15,825 nt of DNA from JARROD01 sp037384225 (GTDB lineage Bacteria > Pseudomonadota > Gammaproteobacteria > Pseudomonadales > Cellvibrionaceae): contig JARROD010000192.1 of NCBI GenBank assembly GCA_037384225.1, positions 1 to 15,825 on the forward strand, in the 5' to 3' direction. The translations under genes and the position numbers were made by a program. The notes below the pieces were generated by a model, which searched no databases, had not been told where the DNA came from, and saw nothing but the letters and a program-made list of their open reading frames with translations. Each line of letters begins with the position of its first letter. Positions within the stretch are counted from its first letter, which is position 1. Of the stretch, positions 7,339 through 12,893 are shown one piece after another.

Positions 7339-7590
7339 ATGTTTTCCGACTCCTTGATTACCAGTAAGGGCCAGACCACTGTACCCAAAGAGGTGAGAGA
7401 TGACTTGCACCTTAATACTGGCTCCAAGCTAATTTGGACTAAAAAATCAGACACTGAATATGTCGTATCTACCACCGTCCCTCTAATGAGTTTACAAGGT
7501 ATGTTGAAATCTCAACTTAACAAACCAGCGACAATTGAAGAAATGAATGACGCCATTGCGGAGGGTGCTATAGAGAGTTTTCGCAAGTGA
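7339..7590 (+). CDS. AbrB/MazE-type antitoxin
   Basis: The 83-residue protein has an N-terminal SpoVT/AbrB DNA-binding fold: SLITSKGQTTVPKEVRDDL followed by GSKLIWTKKS. The C-terminal tail (KPATIEEMNDAIAEGAIESF) is the helix that usually blocks the partner toxin. Such antitoxins bind the toxin and repress their own operon through the swapped-hairpin domain. The start is uncertain. ATG 7339 gives the typical family N-terminus but lies 15 bases after GGAGG. TTG 7327 would add four residues but sits only 3 bases from it. The gene overlaps the PIN toxin by four bases (GTGA at 7587-7590), a sign of translational coupling. The ribosome binding site lies at the border of the repeat half-copy at 7269-7319, so the repeat may supply the expression signal. 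Confidence 0.85.
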   Translation: MFSDSLITSKGQTTVPKEVRDDLHLNTGSKLIWTKKSDTEYVVSTTVPLMSLQGMLKSQLNKPATIEEMNDAIAEGAIESFRK

Positions 7591-7976
7591 TTGGAATAGA
7601 TACGAATGTGCTTGTCCGTTTCATTACCAATGACGACCCGGCACAGTCGCAAACCGCTTCCCAATTTATGGCTACCCTGACAGTCGAGAACCCCGGCTAT
7701 GTATCCTTACCAGTAACATTGGAAGTGATATGGGTATTGCTCCGTTTATTTAAATTCTCAAAAGCTGAAGTTATCCATACGCTCGAAAGCCTTACCAGAA
7801 CGAATGAACTCCGTTTTCAACACGCGGCAATTATCCGTAGTGCGCTGCATATTGCAGAAACATCCAATGCGGATATCGCGGATGCTTTGGTGTTCCTACT
7901 GAGTAAGGAAGATGGCTGCGATAAAGTGGTAACGTTTGACAAAGGCGCTGTTCGGGCGGGCATGAGTTTATTATAG
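7587..7976 (+). CDS. PIN-domain ribonuclease toxin, VapC-like
   Basis: The 129-residue protein has the four-acid PIN layout: D5 in MIGIDTNVLVRF, E46 in LPVTLEVIWVLL, D96/D99 in NADIADALV and D118 in VVTFDKGAV. PIN toxins are Mg-dependent RNases that cut tRNA or rRNA and stop translation until neutralised by the cognate antitoxin. The start is GTG 7587, overlapping the antitoxin stop, which matches the usual antitoxin-first order. The full length and all acidic residues suggest it is functional. Pairing of VapC-type toxins with AbrB-type antitoxins is well known. RNA target cannot be predicted. Confidence 0.88.
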   Translation: MIGIDTNVLVRFITNDDPAQSQTASQFMATLTVENPGYVSLPVTLEVIWVLLRLFKFSKAEVIHTLESLTRTNELRFQHAAIIRSALHIAETSNADIADALVFLLSKEDGCDKVVTFDKGAVRAGMSLL

Positions 7977-8098
7977 ACGTAACCCGGGGACACACACTTA
8001 CGAAGTAACCCGGAAAACCCGGGCAAATAACCCCACACTTAGAGTGGAATCTGGGGGGACAGACACTTAAGGGATATACACAAAATATCGCTGGCAGA

Positions 8099-8142
8099 TA
8101 GCTTCTCAATAACCCGAGGACATTTGTGCCTTCGATCCGGCG
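8099..8142 (+). repeat. Half-copy of the 87-bp palindromic repeat
   Basis: It starts TAGCTTCTCAATAACCCG and continues GTGCCTTCGATCCGGCG, matching the same half and orientation as the copy at 7269. The two half-copies therefore flank the toxin-antitoxin pair as direct repeats about 830 bp apart. Confidence 0.7.
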
Positions 8143-8197
8143 CCCGGCCCGCAATCACAGATTACGGGCATTCGGCGGCGGAGCCCAGGTAACAATC

Positions 8198-8260
8198 CAG
8201 ACAATTCGCTAGCCAGACAATTCGCTAGCCAGACAATCCGCCAGCCAGCCAACCCGCCAG
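8198..8260 (+). repeat. Four 16-bp tandem repeats
   Basis: The unit CAGACAATTCGCTAGC occurs twice exactly (8198-8213, 8214-8229), once with two changes (8230-8245), and a final degenerate unit runs to 8260. There are no spacers, so this is a short tandem array and not CRISPR. It ends about 30 bp past the stop of the minus-strand small-protein gene. Confidence 0.8.
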
Positions 8261-8292
8261 AGATTTCTATCAATTATCGGTGGGAAAACCGA

Positions 8293-8574
8293 TTACCGGT
8301 TTGTACTCCCGCTGCACAACGCAACACACAGCACCCAGTCACCGGTTGTCTCATAGCAGTTTTCAATACAAGTCAAACTGTATCGCGGCTCTAAGGTTTG
8401 AAAAGCAACGATACTTTCGGCATTAGAAGCCTGAGAAGAGATCGGGCTCGAGACCGTGTCCGTGTCCGAGACCGGGCGTTCGGGCTCGACGGCGCCAGCC
8501 AGCGCCGAAAACAACATTGCCGAAATCAGCCCCATGCACAATCGACCCACTATAGATCTTGTACCTTTATTCAT
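8293..8574 (-). CDS. Small secreted protein with CX3C-X9-CX3C motif
   Basis: This 93-residue protein of unknown family has a clear N-terminal signal peptide (MNKGTRSIVGRLCMGLISAM, h-region to about residue 26, likely cleavage after ALAGA near residue 28). A Ser/Thr/Pro-rich acidic linker follows, then the C-terminal segment TCIENCYETTGDWVLCVALC with cysteines at 69, 73, 83 and 87. The spacing CX3C-X9-CX3C suggests a helical hairpin closed by two disulfides in the periplasm. A good ribosome binding site (AAAGGA at 8584-8589 on the minus strand) favours ATG 8574 with 9-base spacing; ATG 8580 is possible. The opposite strand is also open but Arg-rich and lacks start signals. It could be a peptide precursor, inhibitor or structural protein. 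Confidence 0.6.
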   Translation of the reverse strand: MNKGTRSIVGRLCMGLISAMLFSALAGAVEPERPVSDTDTVSSPISSQASNAESIVAFQTLEPRYSLTCIENCYETTGDWVLCVALCSGSTNR

Positions 8575-8635
8575 AAACATACATCCTTTAAATATATAAT
8601 TTTTATTCTGCGTAAAAAAATAACTACGCTCTATG

Positions 8636-8681
8636 TAACGTCTCAATAATCCGGCGTCGGCACAGGGTCAGGCGGACATCC
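8636..8681 (+). repeat. Half-copy of the 87-bp palindromic repeat (other half)
   Basis: It starts TAACGTCTCAATAATCCG and continues CACAGGGTCAGGCGGA, matching the left half of the full copy at 4371, whereas the copies at 7269, 8099 and 11069 match the right half read on the other strand. Like the others, it keeps the outer end and loses the partner arm. Confidence 0.65.
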
Positions 8682-8855
8682 AGCGATAGCGGGTTCCCCA
8701 CTCCCATACTGAATTATTTCCAACAACCATCGGAAAAAACGGAGACTGAAACGAGATTAGAAAAAATATTCTTTAATGTCGATTCAATATAGGCAGGATA
8801 TACCCACCTCATGGAAATTGTGTGTAAACAGAACCACATGCCCTTTAAAGCGCCA

Positions 8856-8875
8856 TGCCGGCGGGGGCGCCGGCA
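8856..8875. other. GC hairpin upstream of the QueD-like operon
   Basis: The sequence TGCCGGCG-GGGG-CGCCGGCA forms a perfect 8-bp stem with a 4-base loop. No T-run follows on either strand, so it is not a standard intrinsic terminator. It may be part of a leader RNA structure about 170 bp before the operon. Confidence 0.4.
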
Positions 8876-9041
8876 GAAAGGGGGTCTATCAACACAATGA
8901 ATTTCCAGGCAAAATGCTCCGCGGGCACTAAAATCAGACCCAGGTCGAGGGCCGGCGCGGTACTTCAACTCAGCGCCTTCCGACTGGTCTTTTTTTAACC
9001 GACTGTCTCTTTTTAACCGACAGCCTCAATAATCAGACAAG

Positions 9042-9548
9042 ATGGTATTTGCAGTGAGTAGATTAACGACTATTACCCTTTCCAAGGAATATCTGAAGTT
9101 CTCCGCTGCCCATTTCACCATTTTCTCCGCCACCAGCCGGGAGCGTCTGCACGGTCACAATTTCAGTGTGGCCGCAGCCATTACCGCCCCCGTCGGCGAC
9201 AACGGCATGTGTTTCAGCTACAAGGTTTACAAACAAAAGCTGGAACAACTCTGCGCCGAGATGGATGAATATTTATTGATCCCCACCGCCTCCCCCTTCC
9301 TCACCATTGGCGATGAAGGCGACTATCACCGGGTTGAATTCAACGGCGAAATCATGCTGTTTCTGAAATCCGATACACGGCTGCTGCCGATCAGAAACAC
9401 CACCGTGGAGGAGTACTCCCAATACCTTCTGGATCAACTCGTGCGCGATACCGGCGAAATAGAAAAGTATGATCTCCGCAAAATCGTTATCGAAGTGTTC
9501 TCCGGTCCCGGACAATCCGGGTCGAGCCTATGGGAACGCAACCGCTGA
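9042..9548 (+). CDS. QueD/6-pyruvoyl-tetrahydropterin synthase-like protein, non-canonical active site
   Basis: The 168-residue T-fold protein keeps the three zinc histidines of the family: H24 in KFSAAHF and H37/H39 in RLHGHNF. It also keeps the late VEEYSQYL helix and a glutamate (E151) in IVIEVFSGPG. Family enzymes convert dihydroneopterin triphosphate to 6-pyruvoyl- or 6-carboxy-tetrahydropterin. Two hallmark catalytic residues differ. The cysteine four residues before HGH in QueD (CxxLHGH) is Arg here, with Glu next to it (RERLHGH). The LDHHYLN motif reads MDEYLLI, with Glu in place of His. Chemistry may therefore differ, as in PTPS variants that use Glu. A GTG at 9054 is an alternative start. 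It opens a three-gene run with an SDR and a Vut_1 transporter. Confidence 0.8.
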   Translation: MVFAVSRLTTITLSKEYLKFSAAHFTIFSATSRERLHGHNFSVAAAITAPVGDNGMCFSYKVYKQKLEQLCAEMDEYLLIPTASPFLTIGDEGDYHRVEFNGEIMLFLKSDTRLLPIRNTTVEEYSQYLLDQLVRDTGEIEKYDLRKIVIEVFSGPGQSGSSLWERNR

Positions 9549-9592
9549 AGTGTCGCGGCCGGGTATTTGCAAAGACAGGACAGACCAAACTG

Positions 9593-10297
9593 ATGACAAA
9601 AACACTCGTAATCACTGGCGCCAGCAAGGGCATCGGGCGCGCGGCGGCGCAACGCTTCAGAGACAACCGGTTCCGGGTTGTCAACATTTCCCGCAGCGAA
9701 TGCCCCTTGGACGGCATCACTCAAATCAACGCCGATATGTCGCAACCGGACTGGCTGCAGTCCTGTGGCGACGACATCCGGGCAGCGGTCGGCGACAGTG
9801 CGCACATTACCCTGATCCACAACGCCTGCCGCCACGAAAAAGACACCATCGCACAGCTGGATGCCGCGGTTTTTCAACAAACCCTGCAGGTCAACCTGAT
9901 CGCCCCCAGCCAGCTCAATCAACTGCTGCTGCCGTTGATGGCACCGGGTTCATCGATTCTGTACCTGGGCTCGACCCTGAGTGAAAAGGCGGTGGCCGGC
10001 AGTTGTTCCTATGTTGTCTCCAAACACGCCATCGTCGGCATGATGCGAGCCACCTGTCAGGATCTGGCCGGCACCGGCGTGCACACCGTATGCCTCTGCC
10101 CCGGCTTTACCGATACCCAGATGCTGCGCGCCCATGTCGGCGACAGCCCCGAAGTGCTGCAACAGATAGCCGCGGGCGTCACCTTCGGGCGCTTGATCGA
10201 ACCCGGAGAAATCGCCCGCACACTGCACTTCTGCGCCGAACAACCGGTACTGAACGGCGCCGTGATACACGCCAACCTGGGACAGATAGAACATTGA
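9593..10297 (+). CDS. Short-chain dehydrogenase/reductase (SDR), possibly pterin-linked
   Basis: The 234-residue classical SDR has its Rossmann nucleotide-binding motif TGASKGIG at 8-15, HNAC at 76-79 (NNAG in relatives, with an unusual Cys), N101, S127, and the Y140-x3-K144 pair in SYVVSKHA. CPGFTDTQM follows the catalytic core. All catalytic residues are present, so it should be an active NAD(P)-dependent oxidoreductase, probably on a carbonyl. ATG 9593 is preferred because the family begins MTKTLVITGASKG; a longer frame from 9530 would overlap the upstream gene. It lies 44 bp after the PTPS-like gene and overlaps the transporter by four bases. In tetrahydrobiopterin synthesis the step after PTPS is done by an SDR (sepiapterin reductase), which makes a pterin substrate attractive but unproven. 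Confidence 0.85.
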   Translation: MTKTLVITGASKGIGRAAAQRFRDNRFRVVNISRSECPLDGITQINADMSQPDWLQSCGDDIRAAVGDSAHITLIHNACRHEKDTIAQLDAAVFQQTLQVNLIAPSQLNQLLLPLMAPGSSILYLGSTLSEKAVAGSCSYVVSKHAIVGMMRATCQDLAGTGVHTVCLCPGFTDTQMLRAHVGDSPEVLQQIAAGVTFGRLIEPGEIARTLHFCAEQPVLNGAVIHANLGQIEH

Positions 10298-11082
10298 ACA
10301 GCCAGGCTTTTGTCACCATCAGCGCCGAACTGGCGGAAAGACGCGAGCGCGTGTTTCTGGTGCTGGCGGGTATCTTTATCGCTTCCATCACCCTGCTCAA
10401 TGTGGTGGGCATCACCCGCTTTGTGCAACTGGGGCCGATGTCGCTGGCCGTCGGCGTACTGCCCTACCCGCTCACCTTTTTATGCACCGATCTGATCTGC
10501 GAACTGTACGGCAAGCGCAGAGCCAACTTTCTGGTCACCCTGGGCCTGGGGCTAAACGGCTTTGTGTTGCTGTTTTTATACCTGGGCAATCTACTGCCGA
10601 GCGTGGCAACCGACACCACCCCGCCCTGGCAGGCGCTGAAACTGGCACAGGACGTGATACTGCCCAGCGGCGAAGTGATAACCGGCACCGTAGAACTGTT
10701 TTATCTGATTTACTCCTGCACCGCCGGCGCCGTCATCGCATCCATGATGGCCTACCTGGCGGCGCAGTATTGCGACGTACAATTATTCCACTTCTGGAAA
10801 CGGCTGACCCGGGGCAAACACCTGTGGCTGCGCAACAACTTCAGCACCCTGCTGAGCCAGCTGGTGGATTCGTTTATGGTGGTGTCGGTAACCTTCGGCG
10901 CCATGTACTGGCGCGGCGATTTAACCGAGCAGCAACTGGCGGTGCTGATCGGCAGCAACTACCTGTTCAAAATGTCCGTGGCCTTAGCCGATACCGGGCC
11001 GTTTTACTTTTTCGTTGCGATGTTGAAACGCTATTTGAAAATCGACGATGAATGGGGCCCCAAAAACGTAACTTCTCAATAA
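10294..11082 (+). CDS. Vut_1/YhhQ-family transporter (queuosine-precursor transporter type)
   Basis: The 262-residue inner-membrane protein resembles YhhQ, which imports the 7-deazapurines preQ0 and preQ1 in E. coli. Hydrophobic segments begin at about residue 20 (VFLVLAGIFIASITLLNVVGI). The family signature region includes LAVGVLPYPLTFLCTDLICELYG and NFSTLLSQLVDSFMVVSVTFGAMYW. The start is TTG 10294 within the TTGA overlap with the SDR stop, and MNSQAFVTISAELAERRERV fits; upstream frame text belongs to SDR shadow. The stop is unusual: the last codons (VTSQ and TAA, 11068-11082) are contributed by a repeat half-copy at 11069-11100, so the original C-terminus may have been changed. It is coupled to the SDR and PTPS-like genes, pointing to a pterin or deazapurine cargo. 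Confidence 0.85.
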   Translation: MNSQAFVTISAELAERRERVFLVLAGIFIASITLLNVVGITRFVQLGPMSLAVGVLPYPLTFLCTDLICELYGKRRANFLVTLGLGLNGFVLLFLYLGNLLPSVATDTTPPWQALKLAQDVILPSGEVITGTVELFYLIYSCTAGAVIASMMAYLAAQYCDVQLFHFWKRLTRGKHLWLRNNFSTLLSQLVDSFMVVSVTFGAMYWRGDLTEQQLAVLIGSNYLFKMSVALADTGPFYFFVAMLKRYLKIDDEWGPKNVTSQ

Positions 11083-11100
11083 CCCGGGGTAGTGTGCCTT
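11069..11100 (+). repeat. Half-copy of the 87-bp palindromic repeat
   Basis: It begins TAACTTCTCAATAACCCG and continues GGGTAGTGTGCCTT, then diverges. It overlaps the end of the transporter gene and supplies its TAA stop codon. Confidence 0.75.
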
Positions 11101-11129
11101 TTCGGCCCGGAACCGATTCGCTGCGTTTA

Positions 11130-11264
11130 TACCCAAAGCGTTTGAGATTTAGGTGCACAGAGCACGCCCCTTTTTGCCCCTGGCCGCGTTGCTCCTCCTC
11201 ACATGGGGCCTGCCATGCAGCGTCGTCGCGCCCCTGTTGTTAAAGGACCTAGAATGACTACGCT
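11130..11264 (-). mobile_element. MITE-like element, copy 2 (degenerate right end)
   Basis: The left terminal repeat (11130-11153, TACCCAAAGCGTTTGAG and following bases) is identical to that of the element at 1716-1875 and is preceded by TA. The following ~100 bases (GAGCACGCCCCTTTTTGCCC and on) match that element read from its other end, so the two are in opposite orientation. The far end is eroded (AAGGACCTAGAATGACTACG against AAGGCCTAAATCTCAAACG), so its limit is approximate. Confidence 0.7.
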
Positions 11265-11352
11265 CATTCCAGAAAAAACTCTGCGCGGCACTGAAAATGC
11301 CGCTCTAAATGCTTCCGAGCGCGAAAATTTAGGCAACGATAGGCACTTTTGA
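11254..11352 (+). CDS. Possible 32-residue ORF upstream of glpK
   Basis: AAAGGA at 11242-11247 lies six bases before ATG 11254, and the frame runs 32 codons (MTTLIPEKTLRGTENAALNA...) to TGA 11350. The spacing of the ribosome binding site is good, but the start lies at the eroded end of the MITE copy and the peptide matches nothing known to me. It may be a leader peptide, a gene remnant or chance. Confidence 0.25.
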   Translation: MTTLIPEKTLRGTENAALNASERENLGNDRHF

Positions 11353-11367
11353 GCAGCCTGCACACAC

Positions 11368-11373
11368 TATAAT
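11368..11373 (+). promoter_or_regulatory. Probable -10 box of the glpK promoter
   Basis: A perfect TATAAT stands 37 bp before the glpK start. The -35 side (CTTTTG, 16-base spacer) is poor, which would fit an activator-dependent promoter. No clear glycerol-3-phosphate repressor operator was recognised. Confidence 0.45.
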
Positions 11374-11410
11374 ATTCCCTTGCGCAAATGAGCAACGAAA
11401 GGTCACGTTT

Positions 11411-12892
11411 ATGACTCCGTATATTCTCGCAATCGACCAGGGTACAACCAGTTCCCGGGCAATGCTGTTTACCCACGAAGGCAAAATCGCCGCCACCGCG
11501 CAGGAAGAGTTTGCCCAGCATTTCCCCCGTAACGGCTGGGTCGAACACCGGCCTGAGGATATCTGGGAAACCGTGTTGCGCAGCTGCCGCCGGGTGCTGG
11601 AACAGCAGCAGCTGCAGGCCAGTGAGGTCGCCGCTATCGGCATCACCAACCAGCGTGAAACCACCCTGGTATGGAATCGCGCTACCGGCAAACCCGTGTA
11701 TCCCGCCATCGTCTGGCAGGACCGCCGCACAGCCGACTACTGTCAGAAGCTTCAGACCGAAGGAATGGAACCACTCGTCAACGCCAAAACCGGGTTGCTG
11801 ATCGACCCCTATTTTTCCGCCAGTAAAATTCGCTGGATTCTCGACCAGGTTCCCCATGCCCGCCAACAGGCCGAGCACGGCGAACTGGCCTTCGGCACCG
11901 TCGACAGCTTTCTGCTATGGCACCTCAGCGGCGGGCGCCAACACCGCACAGATGCCACCAACGCCTCCAGAACCCTGCTGTTCAACATCCACACCCAGAA
12001 CTGGGACGACGAATTGCTGCGACTGTTTGATATTCCCGCCAGCCTGCTGCCCCAGGTGATGGACAGCGCCGACGACTTCGGCCACACCGAACCGACCCTG
12101 TTCGGCGGCGCCATCCCCATCCGGGGCATGGCCGGCGATCAACAGGCCGCGCTGTTCGGCCAAACCTGCTTCCGCGAGGGCACCGCCAAAAGCACCTATG
12201 GCACCGGCTGTTTTTTAATGTTAAACACCGGCGCCCAGGCCCTGACCTCCCACAACCGACTCTTGACCACCCTCGCCTACCGCCTCGACGGCAAGCCCAC
12301 TTACGCCCTCGAAGGCAGTATTTTTGTCGCCGGCGCCGCCATACAGTGGCTGCGAGACGGTCTGCACCTGATCAATCAGGCGGGTGAAAGTGAAGCCCTG
12401 GCGCAGCAAACCCCGCTCGACCACGGCGTCTACCTGGTGCCCGCCTTTACCGGACTGGGCGCGCCCTACTGGGACCCGAACGCCCGCGGCGCGATTTTCG
12501 GGCTCACCCGCGACACCGGCATAAAAGAAATTGTCACCGCCGGCCTGCAGGCGGTGTGCTATCAAACCAAGGACCTGCAGAAAGCCATGGAAAACGACGG
12601 CTTGCGCCCGGTTACGCTAAGGGTGGACGGCGGCATGGTGGCCAACAACTGGGTGTTACAGTTTCTCGCCGATATACTCGGCGCCACCGTGGATCGCCCG
12701 GAAGTGATCGAAACCACGGCGCTGGGGGCCGCCTATCTGGCGGGATTGCAATCCGGCATTTTCGACTCACTGGAATCACTCGAAACCCTCTGGCAATGCC
12801 AGCGCCGCTTCGAACCGCAGATGAGCAAAGCCCGCCGGGACAGTTTTTATGCAGGCTGGCAGCAGGCGATAGCGAGGATACAAACCCAGTAA
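11411..12892 (+). CDS. glpK: Glycerol kinase
   Basis: The 493-residue, full-length FGGY-family kinase phosphorylates glycerol to glycerol-3-phosphate with ATP in the cytosol, committing glycerol to glycolysis or lipid synthesis. The ATP phosphate loop AIDQGTTSSRAMLF is at residues 7-20. The glycerol-binding arginine-glutamate motif NQRETTLVW is at 80-88, the first FGGY signature YFSASKIRW at 134-142, GDQQAALFGQ at 242-251, GTAKSTYGTGCF at 257-268, then APYWDPNARGAIFGLTR and VDGGMVANNW. Start ATG 11411 has AAAGG eight bases upstream. It stands without glpF or glpD. Its stop is one base from the end of the convergent PHP gene, leaving no room for a separate terminator. Confidence 0.97.
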   Translation: MTPYILAIDQGTTSSRAMLFTHEGKIAATAQEEFAQHFPRNGWVEHRPEDIWETVLRSCRRVLEQQQLQASEVAAIGITNQRETTLVWNRATGKPVYPAIVWQDRRTADYCQKLQTEGMEPLVNAKTGLLIDPYFSASKIRWILDQVPHARQQAEHGELAFGTVDSFLLWHLSGGRQHRTDATNASRTLLFNIHTQNWDDELLRLFDIPASLLPQVMDSADDFGHTEPTLFGGAIPIRGMAGDQQAALFGQTCFREGTAKSTYGTGCFLMLNTGAQALTSHNRLLTTLAYRLDGKPTYALEGSIFVAGAAIQWLRDGLHLINQAGESEALAQQTPLDHGVYLVPAFTGLGAPYWDPNARGAIFGLTRDTGIKEIVTAGLQAVCYQTKDLQKAMENDGLRPVTLRVDGGMVANNWVLQFLADILGATVDRPEVIETTALGAAYLAGLQSGIFDSLESLETLWQCQRRFEPQMSKARRDSFYAGWQQAIARIQTQ

Positions 12893-12893
12893 T

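Larger units (their letters stand above)
7977..8292. other. Repeat-rich gap after the toxin gene
   Basis: No gene is recognised. The gap holds two near-identical motifs GGGGACA(C/G)ACACTTA at 7986-8000 and 8055-8069, a related CCCCACACTTA at 8031-8041, a half-copy of the palindromic repeat (8099-8142), and 16-bp tandem repeats (8198-8260). It looks like a build-up of repeat debris. Confidence 0.5.
8575..9041. other. Intergenic region between the accessory zone and the QueD-like operon
   Basis: No convincing gene is present. The region holds the promoter side of the small secreted gene (AT-rich 8581-8600), a half-copy of the palindromic repeat (8636-8681), a strong GC hairpin (8856-8875), and a short near-duplication of TTTTTAACCGAC at about 8990-9021 just before the QueD-like start. 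An 84-codon Arg-rich minus frame (8714-8968) has no coding look. Confidence 0.5.
11083..11410. other. Gap between transporter and glpK
   Basis: The gap contains the rest of the palindromic half-copy, a degenerate MITE copy (11130-11264), a 32-codon frame with a plausible ribosome binding site (11254-11352), and the glpK promoter and leader. Confidence 0.6.

Noticed and set aside
8198..8260. CRISPR-like array
   Set aside because: The 16-bp units are contiguous with no spacers and no cas genes are nearby.
8398..8649. 83-codon plus-strand gene opposite the small secreted protein
   Set aside because: Arg-rich shadow frame that ends inside a repeat; the minus strand has a signal peptide and ribosome binding site.
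8714..8968. 84-codon minus-strand gene
   Set aside because: Arg/Pro-rich composition, no ribosome binding site, no recognisable domain, and it covers a GC hairpin.
8675..9041. preQ1 riboswitch before the QueD-like gene
   Set aside because: No recognisable preQ1-I, II or III pattern could be found by eye; only a simple GC hairpin is present.
9434..9922. 162-codon minus-strand frame
   Set aside because: Antisense shadow of the PTPS-like and SDR genes, without start signals or domain match.
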